DNA of 64,000 bases from Limnoglobus roseus (GTDB taxonomy: Bacteria > Planctomycetota > Planctomycetia > Gemmatales > Gemmataceae), in the NCBI RefSeq assembly GCF_008254045.1, contig NZ_CP042425.1, forward strand, positions 8,880,163 to 8,944,162, written 5' to 3'. Of this stretch, positions 35,398 through 45,413 are shown piece by piece. Each line of letters begins with the position of its first letter. The stretch's first letter is position 1. The notes under the pieces were generated by a model, which was given only the letters and a program-made list of their open reading frames with translations, made no database searches and was not told where the DNA came from. The position numbers were made by a program, and so were the translations under genes.

Positions 35398-37158
35398 ATG
35401 CGACCTGCGATCTCGGCCGTTCTGGTTCTGGCGTGTGCTCTCCCGGCGTTGGCCGCGGATCCTCCGGCCGGCGTCATCCGGGTCACCGCGGTGTACCCCG
35501 GGGCAGACGCCCGGACTCTCGATGACACGGTCATCGCCCCGCTGTTCAAACAACTCGTCGGCGTTGAGGGGATGACCCGGATCGAGTCCGAGGCGCAGGA
35601 GGACGGTACCGGGACGGTGACCGTCTATTTCGAGCCCAAGGCGGACCTGAACTTCGCCCAAATGGCGGTGCAGAACCGGGCCAGTCTCGCTCGGCCGGTG
35701 ATCCCCGCACCGTGCCGGAAGCTCGGGTTGTCGGTCCGGAAACTTCCGGCAAGCCCGACGGTGTTCTGGGTCGCGCTCACCAGCGCCGACGACAAGCCCG
35801 ATGCGGCATTTTTGGCGAACTACGCAACGATCTACCTCCAAAACGAGCTTTGCCGCGTCCCCGGGGTGGTGGACGTTCGGGTCGTCGGCAGCGGGGAACT
35901 CGGCATCCGGGTGTTGGTGAAGCCAGACCGGCTGCGCGCCTACAACGTGTCGGTCGGCGACGTGGTCGAGCAACTGCGGCGGCAGAACGTCGAAGTCGCG
36001 GCCGGGGGGGCGATCGGCGGGCGAGCCGTCGCCGCGTCCGGCCGGCTGACGAAGCCCGAGGAGTTCGCCGACGTGATCCTGAAGGCCACCCGGGACGGGG
36101 AAATACTCCGGGTGAAAGACGTCGCCACGGTCGAACTCGGACACGCGACGGGCGAGTCGGCGGGCAGCGGATTGGCCTACGTCAACGGGAAGCCGGCAAC
36201 ACTGATCGCCGTCACGGCGTGGCCGGCGCAGGTAACCGCGGACAAGTTGCTCAAGGTCGATGCCGCCGACGAGTTGCCCCCGGGCGTGCGGTTCGACGTC
36301 GTCGCCGACCCGGCCGCCGACCGCCGTTTGGAGGTCGAGGTGCGGGTGCCGCCGGGCTCTTCGCCGGAGTACACCCGGACCAAAGCTACGGAGGCGACAG
36401 AACTAATCCGCGGGCTGCCCGGGAAGCCGCACACCGTGGCGTTCGCGAAGGGCCGTCGGTCGGACGCGGTCACGATCCTCATCAAGCTCCCGGCGAAGGG
36501 CGGGCCGACCGTCAAGGACGTCAATAAGGCGCTCGACGCGCTCCCGAATGCCGCCATTCGCGTCGGTGCCGTGCCGCCCGGGGGGGAGGCGTTTCCGGTC
36601 CGGCTCGCCCTGACCGGTCCCTTGGAGGGGGACGACGAGGCACTCCGCGAGGTGACGGACCGCTTCGTCGCGAGGCTGCTGAAGGAGCCGGGCGTGGCAG
36701 AGCCGGGCGTATACCCGGGGCCGCCGGAACCGCACTTCGCCGTCAACACCGACCGTGATAAGTGCGCACAGGCGTCAGTGGGGCTGGACGACGTCTTCAC
36801 GACGCTTCAGATGAGTCTCGGCGGGGTTCACGCAACCCACACCAGCGTGTTCGGTCGGATGTTGCCGGTGACGGTGCGGGCGGCTCCGGAATCCGCCCGC
36901 TTCGTCGAGGACCTCGAAATGTTGTTCGTCCGCAACGCGACCGGCGAGATGGTCCCGCTCACGAAGTTTACCACCCTCAAGAAGACCCTCGCGCCCCCCG
37001 CGATCGTGCGGGTGAACGGACGCCGGGCGGTCATCGTTACCGCCGCACCGGCGGCCGGTCAGACGCCGGCCGAAATTGCCGCCCTGTGCCTCAAACTGGC
37101 CCCGGAAGTCCTGCCCAAGGGGTACCGCGTGAAGGACCTGACCGAGCCGTCGCGGTGA
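35398..37158 (+). CDS. RND porter/docking-domain protein lacking all transmembrane helices
   Basis: 586 residues from ATG 35398 (GAGGA upstream) with a cleavable signal MRPAISAVLVLACALPALAA. The mature chain starts at the first porter subdomain of RND permeases (GVIRVTAVYPGADARTLDDT, GVEGMTRIESEAQEDGTGTV, FAQMAVQNRASLARPVIP) and continues through the docking part (LANYATIYLQNELCRVPGVV, DVRVVGSGELGIRVLVKPDR). At LPPGVRFDVV, where a normal permease enters helices 2-7, the chain jumps straight to the second periplasmic half (ASVGLDDVFTTLQMSLGG, MLPVTVRAAPESARFVEDLE, MVPLTKFTTLKK). Normal RND permeases have about 1,000-1,050 residues and 12 helices; here none remain. No proton-relay residues exist, so it cannot be a pump. 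It may be a soluble binding or scaffold partner for the adaptor before it. Confidence 0.85.
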   Translation: MRPAISAVLVLACALPALAADPPAGVIRVTAVYPGADARTLDDTVIAPLFKQLVGVEGMTRIESEAQEDGTGTVTVYFEPKADLNFAQMAVQNRASLARPVIPAPCRKLGLSVRKLPASPTVFWVALTSADDKPDAAFLANYATIYLQNELCRVPGVVDVRVVGSGELGIRVLVKPDRLRAYNVSVGDVVEQLRRQNVEVAAGGAIGGRAVAASGRLTKPEEFADVILKATRDGEILRVKDVATVELGHATGESAGSGLAYVNGKPATLIAVTAWPAQVTADKLLKVDAADELPPGVRFDVVADPAADRRLEVEVRVPPGSSPEYTRTKATEATELIRGLPGKPHTVAFAKGRRSDAVTILIKLPAKGGPTVKDVNKALDALPNAAIRVGAVPPGGEAFPVRLALTGPLEGDDEALREVTDRFVARLLKEPGVAEPGVYPGPPEPHFAVNTDRDKCAQASVGLDDVFTTLQMSLGGVHATHTSVFGRMLPVTVRAAPESARFVEDLEMLFVRNATGEMVPLTKFTTLKKTLAPPAIVRVNGRRAVIVTAAPAAGQTPAEIAALCLKLAPEVLPKGYRVKDLTEPSR

Positions 37159-37391
37159 CGGCAGGCCGCGCCGGCTCTCATGACCGCCTCTTCCACGAGG
37201 TCCATGTCCCACACCCTTGCCGGATCGCTCGCCGTGCCCCAGATCGCCACCGGCGAGGCGCGTCGCTGGCGTCGGTAATTGTGTCCGCGTCGGTCACCTC
37301 GACCGACGCCTCCGATTGAAAGGGAGGTCATGGGTCTAGCCAAGTGGCAGAGATCTTCCAATGTCGAAGTTCACGATTCGTTCCGCTTTCT

Positions 37392-37427
37392 CGCACCACT
37401 TCCTCCCCGCTTTGCGAATTAGATAAG
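37392..37427 (+). promoter_or_regulatory. Conserved leader motif, copy 2 (element 5' region)
   Basis: CGCACCACTTCCTCCCCGCT, then TTGCGAATTAGATAAG. The same motif occurs at 30052 and 47563. CTTC(G)...CGAA(G) forms a loose dyad across it. In this intact element it stands 78 bases before the GGAGG of the first small gene, so a promoter/operator or an integration end are both plausible. Confidence 0.45.
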
Positions 37428-37504
37428 TAGGGGGCCTTCCTTGCCCCCGTCAGCTCGCCGGCCGCGCCGCGGAGGTCGCTGGAACTCTCACTCCGGAGGT
37501 TCCC

Positions 37505-37711
37505 GTGCGACCCGACCTCGACCCCGCGCATCTTTCCCCCGACGACCGCCTCTACGAACTCGCCGCCATCCTCGCCCGCGGCCTCCTCCGGTTGCGCGAC
37601 AAGGCGGCCCTCACGCCCGGCCACACTTCTGCCCCGCAGATACTCCCGGAATCGAGCGATTCTGCCGTTGCTGAGCCGGCCGACACGTGGCTCACTGTCC
37701 ACACCGGTTAA
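37505..37711 (+). CDS. Small leader protein of the recombinase element
   Basis: 68 residues from GTG 37505 with GGAGG six bases upstream: MRPDLDPAHLSPDDRLYELA, AILARGLLRLRDKAALTPGH, TSAPQILPESSDSA. The LSPDDRLxELAxILARGLLRL core is a helical segment common in small proteins that precede DUF2924-recombinase pairs. Function unknown. A frame-broken copy is in the truncated repeat at 30052-30460. It lies 42 bases upstream of the DUF2924 gene. Confidence 0.7.
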   Translation: MRPDLDPAHLSPDDRLYELAAILARGLLRLRDKAALTPGHTSAPQILPESSDSAVAEPADTWLTVHTG

Positions 37712-37753
37712 CGGGCCGGAGACGAACCCCATTCCCACAACGAAGGAGACCCC

Positions 37754-38269
37754 ATGGACCCGAGTCCCACGATCGCCCAGCAACTCGCCGCCCTGCCCCG
37801 GCTCACGGTCAAGGACCTCCAGCGGCGGTACGCGGAGGCATTCGGCGACGAGACGGTCGCCCGGAACAAGGCGTGGCTGGTCAAGCGCATCGCCTGGAAG
37901 GTCCAGGCCAACGCCCACGGCGGCCTGACCGACCGCGCCCGCGCCCGTGCGGCGGAACTCGCCGCCGGGGCCGAACTCCGCACGACCATCCCGGCGAAGC
38001 GATCCGCCCCGACGCCCGCGCCGGTGGCCGACCCGGCCGAGCCCGAGGCCGCGACGCTCCCCTTCCCGGCCGACCGCCGCCGGCCCCCGCCCGGCTCGAT
38101 CATCACGCGCGTCTACAAGGGCCAGACGGTCCAGGTCCGGGTGCTGACGCACGGGTTCGAGTACGCCGGCCTCGTCTACCCGTCCCTCTCCGCCGTCGCC
38201 AAGGCCGTGACCGGCAGCCACTGCAACGGGTACCTGTTCTTCCGACTCACGAAGGGCGGTGACGCATGA
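37754..38269 (+). CDS. DUF2924 family protein
   Basis: 171 residues, GAAGGAG upstream. The N-terminal half is LAALPRLTVKDLQRRYAEAF then GDETVARNKAWLVKRIAWKV, the DUF2924 signature. The C-terminal part GSIITRVYKGQTVQVRVLTH, FEYAGLVYPSLSAVAKAVTG, HCNGYLFFRL is the second conserved block. DUF2924 genes are regularly found directly before serine recombinase genes in phage-like and genomic-island modules; the role is unknown. Its stop overlaps the recombinase start as ATGA. Confidence 0.9.
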   Translation: MDPSPTIAQQLAALPRLTVKDLQRRYAEAFGDETVARNKAWLVKRIAWKVQANAHGGLTDRARARAAELAAGAELRTTIPAKRSAPTPAPVADPAEPEAATLPFPADRRRPPPGSIITRVYKGQTVQVRVLTHGFEYAGLVYPSLSAVAKAVTGSHCNGYLFFRLTKGGDA

Positions 38270-39849
38270 CGAAGCGGAACAAGGCCCCGGCCGACACCCG
38301 GCCCGTCGTCCGGTGCGCCATCTACACGCGGAAGTCGAGCGAGGAGGGCCTCGACCAGGAGTTCAACTCCCTCGACGCCCAGCGGGAGGCCGGCGAGGCG
38401 TACGTCCGCAGCCAGGCCGGCGAGGGGTGGGCGTGCCTCCCCGACCGGTACGACGACGGCGGGTTCACCGGCGGGAACACCGACCGCCCCGGCCTCCGCC
38501 GCCTCCTCCACGACATCGCCGCCGGCCGCGTCGACTGCGTCGTCGTGTACAAGGTCGATCGGCTCAGCCGGAGCCTCCTCGACTTCGCCGAGATGATGCG
38601 GACGTTTGAACAGTTCAACGTGGGGTTCGTGTCGGTCACCCAGCAGTTCAACACGGCGTCCAGCATGGGCCGGCGGGTGCTGAACGTCTTGCTCTCGTTC
38701 GCCCAGTTCGAGCGGGAGATCGTGAGCGAGCGGACGCGGGACAAGATCGCGGCTACCCGGCGGAAGGGCAAGTGGGCCGGCGGGTGGCCCGTCCTCGGGT
38801 ACGACGTCGACCCGCAGGGCTTCAAGCTCAAGGTCAACGACCCCGAGGCCGACCGCGTCCGCGCCATCTACGGGTTGTACCTCGACCGCGGGTCGCTCCT
38901 TCCCGTCGTCGAGGAACTCGCATCGCGGGGCTGGCTCAACAAGCGGTGGGAACTCCGCAAGGGCGGGTTCAAGGGCGGCGGCCCGTTCACCCGGACGAGC
39001 CTCTACCACCTGCTGACGAACCCGGTGTACGTCGGGAAGGTGCGGTACAAGGACGAGGTCCACGCCGGCGAGCACGCCGCGATCGTCGACCCGGCCGTGT
39101 GGCAGCGGGTCCAGGCCCACCTCGCCGGCAACGGGCGGGGCGGCGGGTTCAGCCGGGGCGGCCCCGCCGCGTTGCTCCGGGGCGTCCTCCGGTGCACGGC
39201 GTGCGACGCCGCCATGTCCCCGACGAGCACGACCAAGGGGAGCAAGTCGTACCGGTACTACACGTGCACCGCGGCCGCCAAGAAGGGGTGGAAGACGTGC
39301 CCGGCCAAGTCCGTCCCCGCCCACGCGATCGAGCAGGTCCTCCTCCGCCAGGTCCGGGCCATCGGCACCGACGCCCGGCTGCGGGCTGAGGTGTTGGGCC
39401 AGGCCCGCGCCCAGGACGAGGCGCGGACGGCCGAGTTGGCCAAGGAGCAGAAGGCCCTCGAGCACGACCTCCGCGGGTGGCACGGGGAACTCCGGCACCT
39501 GTCCGGGTTGCTCCGCCCCGGCGACGGGAACGAGCCGGTCATCCGCCGCCTGGCCGAGCTCCAGGAGCGGATCGCCGCCGTCGAGGGCCGGGGCCGGGCC
39601 GTCCGCGACCAACTCGCGGCCGTCGGCCGGAACCTGATCGCCGACGACGACGCGGCGACCGCCCTGTCCGTGTTCGACCCCGTCTGGGAGGCCCTCAACC
39701 CTAGAGAACAAGCCCGGGTGGTCAACCTCCTGGTGGAGGCGGTCGGGTACGACGGCGGGCGGGGGAAGGTCACGATCCGGTTCCGACCGGCCGGCGTGCG
39801 GACGCTCGCCCGGGAACTGGCCGACAAACGCGAGGGGATGCGGGCATGA
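38266..39849 (+). CDS. Large serine recombinase (integrase)
   Basis: 527 residues. The resolvase/invertase catalytic domain is at about 14-165: CAIYTRKSSEEGLDQEFNSL (nucleophile Ser 24), VVYKVDRLSRSLLDFAEMM, SFAQFEREIVSERTRDKIAA. The recombinase domain follows (GKWAGGWPVLGYDVDPQGFK, LLTNPVYVGKVRYK). Then comes a zinc ribbon with Cys pairs (VLRCTACDAAM and YYTCTAAAKKGWKTCPAKS), and a coiled coil with a C-terminal tail. Everything required for activity appears intact. It is coupled by ATGA overlaps to the genes on both sides, so the three are one operon. Confidence 0.95.
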   Translation: MTKRNKAPADTRPVVRCAIYTRKSSEEGLDQEFNSLDAQREAGEAYVRSQAGEGWACLPDRYDDGGFTGGNTDRPGLRRLLHDIAAGRVDCVVVYKVDRLSRSLLDFAEMMRTFEQFNVGFVSVTQQFNTASSMGRRVLNVLLSFAQFEREIVSERTRDKIAATRRKGKWAGGWPVLGYDVDPQGFKLKVNDPEADRVRAIYGLYLDRGSLLPVVEELASRGWLNKRWELRKGGFKGGGPFTRTSLYHLLTNPVYVGKVRYKDEVHAGEHAAIVDPAVWQRVQAHLAGNGRGGGFSRGGPAALLRGVLRCTACDAAMSPTSTTKGSKSYRYYTCTAAAKKGWKTCPAKSVPAHAIEQVLLRQVRAIGTDARLRAEVLGQARAQDEARTAELAKEQKALEHDLRGWHGELRHLSGLLRPGDGNEPVIRRLAELQERIAAVEGRGRAVRDQLAAVGRNLIADDDAATALSVFDPVWEALNPREQARVVNLLVEAVGYDGGRGKVTIRFRPAGVRTLARELADKREGMRA

Positions 39850-40256
39850 CCGAGAACGGCGTATTGACCGTGGAGTGCGACGTGCACGTGGACCGGCGGG
39901 GCCGGGGGGCGCGGAAGGAAGTCCTCCCGGGGCCGGACCCGCGGCGGGACCAGCCGCCGGGCCGGGTGCCCCGGGTGAGCCGGTGGATGGCCCTGGCGAT
40001 CCGGTGCGACGAGTTGATCCGCGACGGCGTGGTCGACCGGTACGCCGACCTGGCCGAACTGGGGGACGTGTCGCGGGCCCGGGTCAGTCAAATCATGAAC
40101 CTGCTGGGCCTGGCCCCGGACATCCAGGAGGCCGTGCTGTTCCTACCGCGGACGACGGCCGGCCGTGGCCCGATCCTCCTCCGCGACCTGCAGCCGATCG
40201 TCACCGCCCTCGACTGGGGGCGCCAGCGGAAATTGTGGGCGAAGGTGGCCGGTTAG
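39846..40256 (+). CDS. HTH protein of the recombinase module
   Basis: 136 residues. The middle has a helix-turn-helix of the ParB/KorB type: DRYADLAELGDVSRARVSQI then MNLLGLAPDIQEAVLFLP. A basic Pro/Arg-rich N-terminal segment (VDRRGRGARKEVLPGPDPRR) precedes it. Its ATG overlaps the recombinase stop by four bases. It may be the transcriptional regulator or directionality partner of the recombinase; that is inference from position only. Confidence 0.75.
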   Translation: MTENGVLTVECDVHVDRRGRGARKEVLPGPDPRRDQPPGRVPRVSRWMALAIRCDELIRDGVVDRYADLAELGDVSRARVSQIMNLLGLAPDIQEAVLFLPRTTAGRGPILLRDLQPIVTALDWGRQRKLWAKVAG

Positions 40257-40361
40257 ATCGACGGCTCCTTGTTGACATTTAACTCTGGCCAATGGCACCG
40301 CCCTCGCCGTTCGTCACGGTCTCCTACTTCCCAGACGACGGTGTCTACCGCGAACGAGTTC

Positions 40362-43300
40362 TCAAGGCGGATTCGCGGGCGATGACGTTGGTGGGCTCGG
40401 CGCCGGGGCAGCCGGTGCCGGCCCGATGTCCCGCGTCGGCCGATCGCCCGACGCCCAGACCCGTACCGACCGATCCCATGCCGCGGTGATGATTGACTGG
40501 TCGGTCTGACCGAATTGGATTCCCGTCAGCGGCTCCGATTGCCCGGAAAGTGTTTGCGCGATCTTTCCCGTGGCGGCGTCGATAACGACCGCCGACGGCG
40601 TCCCGCAAGTCACGCCCAGCCGCGACCCGCTCCGGTTGAAAGCGACGGCCGTGACCGGCCCGGCCAGCCGTTCGACCTTGGTGGCCAGCCCCCCGGTCGC
40701 GGCGTCCCAGAGGCGGACCGTCCGGTCCTCCGAGCCGGTGGCAATCCGCGATCCGTCCGGGCTGAACGCCGCGGCGAGTACCCGCCCGCCGTGCCCCCGC
40801 AGGAGGAGGAGTTCCGCCCCCGTCTCCGCGTCCCAGACGCGGGCCGCCTGGTCCGCCCCGGCCGTCAGCAAGTGCTTCCCCGCGGGCCCGAACGACGCCG
40901 CGAACGTGCCGCCCTTGTGGCCGGGAACGGACGTCAGTTTCTTGCCGGTCTCGGCGTCCCAGACGTGGACCATTCCCGCCGAGTCGGCCGAGACGACCCG
41001 GTCGCCCGCCGGGCTCCAACCGACGGCCCGAACGTCCCCTTCATGCCGGGGGAGCGTCCTCAATTCCTGACCGGTCTGGGCGTCCCAAAGTTTCACAGTG
41101 CCGTCGCGGCTCCCGGTCGCGACTCGGCCGCCCGCGAGCGCCACCGCCGTGACGGGCCGCGTGTGGCCCCGCAGGACGGCCTCGCGACCGCCGTGGTTCA
41201 GGGCCGCCACCCGAACCGTGTTCCCCCACCCGACGGCCGCGACCTGGCCGTCGCCCACGGCGAACGCCGCCCCGCCGCCCGATCGCGCGGCCAAGATGTC
41301 GGTCGCCAACAACTGGTCGATGTCCCAAACCCGCAGCGTACCGTCGGCGCCGACGGTGGCGACGCGGAATCGATTCCCCAGTACCGCCAGGCCGCGGATC
41401 GCCCCCACGTGCCCGCGGACGGCGAGGCGGGCTTCCAGGGTGTCCGCGTCCCAGACCCGCAGCGTGCCGTCCGCGTCCCCGCCGATCAGCCACTTTCCGT
41501 CCGCGCTCACCCCGACCGCGGTGACCTTCCCCGGCGTCTCAAGGTGGGCGGTTTCCGTCGCCGCGTTCGGGTTCCAAATCCGAATCGTCCGGTCGTCCCC
41601 GGCGGACACCAGCGCGCCCGACTTCGGGTGGTAGCACAAGCACCGGACGGGCCCGGAGTGCAGGAGCGGCAGCGCCTTCGGCGTCCCGGTTCGAGGGTTC
41701 CAGAGGCCGATGCCCCCCTTCTCGCTGGCCGTCGCGACCTGCTCCCCGTCCGGGCTGACGGCCGCCGCGACGAGGGGGCTCGTGTGCGTCAATGCGAACT
41801 GTCTCGGCCGGCCCGTCGCGACGTCCCAGATCCGCCCGGACTTGTCGGCACTCCCCGTCACCAGCCACCGGCCGTCGGGACTAAACGCCGCCGCAACGAC
41901 ACGATCGGTGTGGGCTGTCAGGGTATGAACGATGTTCCCGTTCTGTGTCTCCCGGAGGCTGGTTTTGCCCCCGGCCGAGGTCAACGCCAACTTCCCGTCC
42001 GGTGAGATCGCGACGGCCGTCGCCTCGCCGCCGCCGACACCCAGGAGCGTCTTGCCCGTCCCCGTCGCCAAGTCCCAAAGGAACGCCGCCCCGTCTTTCC
42101 CCGCGGTGACGGCGTGGGTACCCGCCGCTGCCGCGGAGACGGCCGCGATTTCGTCCGGGTGGGCCGGGAGTACCCGCTCTTCGGCGTCGGCGTGACGCTT
42201 CACGTGCTCCCACTCCCAACCGCGGAGGCCCTCGGGACACGATGCGAGGAGGATTCTGGCCCGGTCCGATCGCCCGTCTCGCCACTCCCGGTAGGCCAAC
42301 TCGACCGTCCGCACGTAGTCCGTGGCCGCCAACTCGTCTCGGGCGGCGGCCGCACTCGCACGTGCGGCGACCGCCTCGTCCCGGGCCTTCTCGGCGGCCA
42401 TTTTTTGGACGGCCAACTGCTTCTTCGCCTCCTCGGCAGTAGTCCGCGCGGCTTCGGCCGCTTGTCGGGCGGCGACCGCCTCGTCCCGGGCCTTCTCGGC
42501 GGCCACCTTCTGTGCGGCGAGTTGCTTCTTCGCGTCTTCGGCTGTTGCTCGTGCGGCCTCGGCCGCCGATCGCTCCTGGTCGGCCCGGACCCGCTCGGCG
42601 GCGAGCCGAGTCCCCGTCGCTTCGGCAGCCCGCCGGGCCTCGTCGGCGACCTTCGTCTGATTCAGCAGTTGGGCGTTCGTTTCCTCGACCTGAGCCTTGG
42701 CCCGGTTGGCCGACCGCTCGGAACGTTCAGCCCGTTGCCGGGCCTCGTCGGCGACGGCCCCTTGCGTCGTCGCCGCGTCGCGCGACTCCTCCGCCTGAGC
42801 CTTCAAACCCTCCGCGATGCCCCTCTCGGCCACCGCCTCCCGCCACAACCCCGTCGCGGCGAGGGCAAAGCCGCCGAGCATGACGACCACGTTCGCCAGC
42901 GCCCACGCCGCCGCGACCGTCGGCTTTCGGCGAACCCAGAGCACGGCCCGCTCGGCCGGCGTGGCCCGCCTCGCCGCGATCGGCCGTCCCTCGTACCAGG
43001 CCGTCAGGTCGGCGGCCAGCTCCTTCGCGGTCGGGTACCGCCGGTCCGGTTCCTTCTCCAGGCACTTCAGGCAAATCGTTTCCAGGGCGTGGGGCACGCC
43101 CCGGATGACCGTCCGCAGTGCCGGCGGGTCGTCGTTTTGGATCCGGATCATCACCTCCAGGTCCGTGTCCGCGACGAACGGACGCTGGCAACTGAGGGCC
43201 TCGTACAGCATAACGCCCAACGACCAGACGTCGGCCGGCGGGCCGACGAACTTCATCGCGCGGGCTTGCTCCGGGGCCATGTACGCCGGCGTCCCGCCGA

Positions 43301-43949
43301 CGGCCCCGGTCGCCGTCAGATCGTCCGCCGCCCGCTTGGCCAGGCCGAAGTCGGTCACCTTGGGGGTGCCGTCGGCGGCCAAGAGTACGTTGCCCGGCTT
43401 CAGGTCGCGGTGGACGACGCCGAGGTCGTGTGCGGCGGCCACGCCCGTGGCGACGGCAGCGATTGCCGCGGCGGCGTCCCGCGGGGGCAAAGAGCCGCCG
43501 GTCAGCCGCCCCCCGAACGTGCCGCCGGTCAGGTACTCCATGGCGATGTACGGACCGCCCGGCGAGTCGCCGAGGTCGTACACCTCGACGACGTGCGGGT
43601 GCTTGATGGCCGCGACGACTTGGCCCTCCGCGAGAAACCGCGCCCGGAGGAGTTTGTCGGGGTGGAGCATCGTCTTCAGGGCCACGACCCGGTCGAGTTT
43701 GAGGTGCCGGGCCTGGTAGACGACGCCCATCCCGCCCCGGGCGATTTCTCCCAGGACGTGATACCCGGGTATGGCCGGGACCGGCGGGGCCGCCTCTTGC
43801 GAAGGCCGTTGCCCCGGGTGACGGGCGGTATCGCCCTCCGAAATAGTGTGCGTCGAACCCGCCCGCGTGGGCGGGCGGGTGGAACCCGGCAGGTAGGCCC
43901 ACGTGGAATCGCCACGGTCGTTCTGCGCGTCGTCTGGGTCATTCGGCAT
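40362..43949 (-). CDS. Membrane Ser/Thr protein kinase with coiled coil and WD40 propellers
   Basis: 1195 residues. Kinase domain at about 60-325: GEIARGGMGVVYQARH, Lys 92 (VVALKTM), VHRDLKPGNVLLA (HRD 179-181), VTDFGLAKRA (DFG 199-201), YMAPEQARAMKF. A membrane helix is near 345-370 (AAAWALANVVVMLGGFALAA). An Ala/Glu/Lys coiled coil (about 375-550) contains near-identical repeats (AAEKARDEAVAARQAAEAAR and AAEKARDEAVAARASAAAA). The rest holds about 14 WD40 blades (GTPKALPLLHSGPVRCLCYH, FSPDGSRIATGSEDRTVRLW), enough for two propellers. All catalytic residues are canonical. It stands alone between the recombinase module and the unknown gene pair. Confidence 0.94.
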   Translation of the reverse strand: MPNDPDDAQNDRGDSTWAYLPGSTRPPTRAGSTHTISEGDTARHPGQRPSQEAAPPVPAIPGYHVLGEIARGGMGVVYQARHLKLDRVVALKTMLHPDKLLRARFLAEGQVVAAIKHPHVVEVYDLGDSPGGPYIAMEYLTGGTFGGRLTGGSLPPRDAAAAIAAVATGVAAAHDLGVVHRDLKPGNVLLAADGTPKVTDFGLAKRAADDLTATGAVGGTPAYMAPEQARAMKFVGPPADVWSLGVMLYEALSCQRPFVADTDLEVMIRIQNDDPPALRTVIRGVPHALETICLKCLEKEPDRRYPTAKELAADLTAWYEGRPIAARRATPAERAVLWVRRKPTVAAAWALANVVVMLGGFALAATGLWREAVAERGIAEGLKAQAEESRDAATTQGAVADEARQRAERSERSANRAKAQVEETNAQLLNQTKVADEARRAAEATGTRLAAERVRADQERSAAEAARATAEDAKKQLAAQKVAAEKARDEAVAARQAAEAARTTAEEAKKQLAVQKMAAEKARDEAVAARASAAAARDELAATDYVRTVELAYREWRDGRSDRARILLASCPEGLRGWEWEHVKRHADAEERVLPAHPDEIAAVSAAAAGTHAVTAGKDGAAFLWDLATGTGKTLLGVGGGEATAVAISPDGKLALTSAGGKTSLRETQNGNIVHTLTAHTDRVVAAAFSPDGRWLVTGSADKSGRIWDVATGRPRQFALTHTSPLVAAAVSPDGEQVATASEKGGIGLWNPRTGTPKALPLLHSGPVRCLCYHPKSGALVSAGDDRTIRIWNPNAATETAHLETPGKVTAVGVSADGKWLIGGDADGTLRVWDADTLEARLAVRGHVGAIRGLAVLGNRFRVATVGADGTLRVWDIDQLLATDILAARSGGGAAFAVGDGQVAAVGWGNTVRVAALNHGGREAVLRGHTRPVTAVALAGGRVATGSRDGTVKLWDAQTGQELRTLPRHEGDVRAVGWSPAGDRVVSADSAGMVHVWDAETGKKLTSVPGHKGGTFAASFGPAGKHLLTAGADQAARVWDAETGAELLLLRGHGGRVLAAAFSPDGSRIATGSEDRTVRLWDAATGGLATKVERLAGPVTAVAFNRSGSRLGVTCGTPSAVVIDAATGKIAQTLSGQSEPLTGIQFGQTDQSIITAAWDRSVRVWASGDRPTRDIGPAPAAPAPSPPTSSPANPP

Positions 43950-44217
43950 CGGGCGGGCTCCGCGGGATGCGGTGATCGTAGCCGAAACGCCCGATCGGAA
44001 CCAGAGATCGGTGTCCCACGACGAGATACACCGCTCGGGCGGAGCGGACCGAGTCCAAACTTTGCCAGGCGACGGAAGGATTGGCTGGGGATCGGACCCG
44101 AACGTGCGCCGGGATGCGCCCCAGGGAAACGCATTGTGTACGGATTAACAATGTGCACAATTGATCCGATCCGGCCGCGCGGCCGACCCAGTCCCGACAC
44201 CCCGAGTGAGGCAGTCC

Positions 44218-45413
44218 ATGGCCACCTTCCGCCCCACGCACTTCGCCTCCCCGGACACCCTCGCCGCCGTCCACCGGCCGCGGTTGGCGGCCTTCCTCGG
44301 TCCGTACCAGGGCTTTCTCGAGGCACGGGGCTTCCCGGCGACGGCGGGCGACGCCCCGGTCGCGATCGACTACGCCCGGCTGGCGCAAATCCTCCTCGCC
44401 CCCGACCAGGACACGCCGCCCGAGTTGATCGACGCCCTGTACTACGTCGACCGGCTCGCCACCCCCCAAGGCATGGCCGACCTGCTGACCGCCGCCCGCG
44501 ACCGCGGCCTGGCGTTGGGCGTTGCGGACGACGTGACGCCGGCCGACGTCGCCGTCCAGGTCTGGCTCCAGGCCCCCCGCCTCGTCGAGCGGGTGGAGGC
44601 CGAGTAGTTCCTCGAGCACCCCCGGTCGTTCGAGTACTACCAGGCCGGCGGCCCCGACGGCGGGACGGTGGCGGCCCCGGGCGAGGACGCGCGAACCCGC
44701 CTTGAGGCCCGGTTGAACGACTGGTTCGACGACAACCGCCGCGGCCGCACGGCCCGCGTGTTCGTGTCCCGGCGGGACGGGGTGACGTACTTCCTCGTCC
44801 GCCACGGCGAGCCGTTCAAGCGGGAGGGGAGCGTCCTGAACAACGAGCCGTCGTCCGTCACCTACCGCCCGCTCCGGCACGACGTGGCCGTGTACGACCC
44901 CGTCCTCGGCGAGCTCCGCGTCCACGCCCAACTGAAGGGCGAGCGACAGTTGTACCGCCGGGCGATCGCCGAGTACCTCGTCGGCCGGGACGACGACTTT
45001 CCCCGGGAGGCGAAGTACAGCCTGCACCCGATCCGCCGGGACCGGGAGGATTGCCTGGCGTGCGGCGACGTCGACGGCCTCGACGCCGTCCTCCTCCGGG
45101 AGTTGCACTTCGCCTGGGGGGGAAGCACCACGAGTACCACGTCGAGAAGGCGAACGACCTGTTCGCCGCCCTGCGGGACCGCGGGAACCGCCCGATCCCC
45201 GAGTTCCCCCGCCTGGCCAAGGCGGTGTTCGCCGTCTGGTTCCCGAGGGCGAAGCGGCCGCGGTCGGTGACGATCAAGGTCCCGAACACGGCACTATACA
45301 CCCGGGACGGGGACAGCGCCCGGGTCGAGCGGTGGTTGCAACTCCGCGGATTCCTCCGGACCGAGACCGATGCCGACGATCTTGCCGCTGACGCGGTTCT
45401 GGTTGGGGCTTGA
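44218..45413 (+). pseudogene. Unknown gene, broken by amber stop and G-run frameshift (pair gene 1)
   Basis: Starts MATFRPTHFASPDTLAAVHR, LAAFLGPYQGFLEARGFPAT. A TAG at 44605-44607 interrupts the frame after VERVEAE, which continues FLEHPRSFEYYQAGGPDGG, then TYFLVRHGEPFKREGSVLNN, VYDPVLGELRVHAQLKGERQ. It shifts frame in a G7 run (45116-45122) and ends KRPRSVTIKVPNTALYTRDG, DSARVERWLQLRGFL. Repaired, it would be about 397 residues. I do not recognise the family. It overlaps the next gene by 44 bases, so the two were one operon. Confidence 0.65.
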
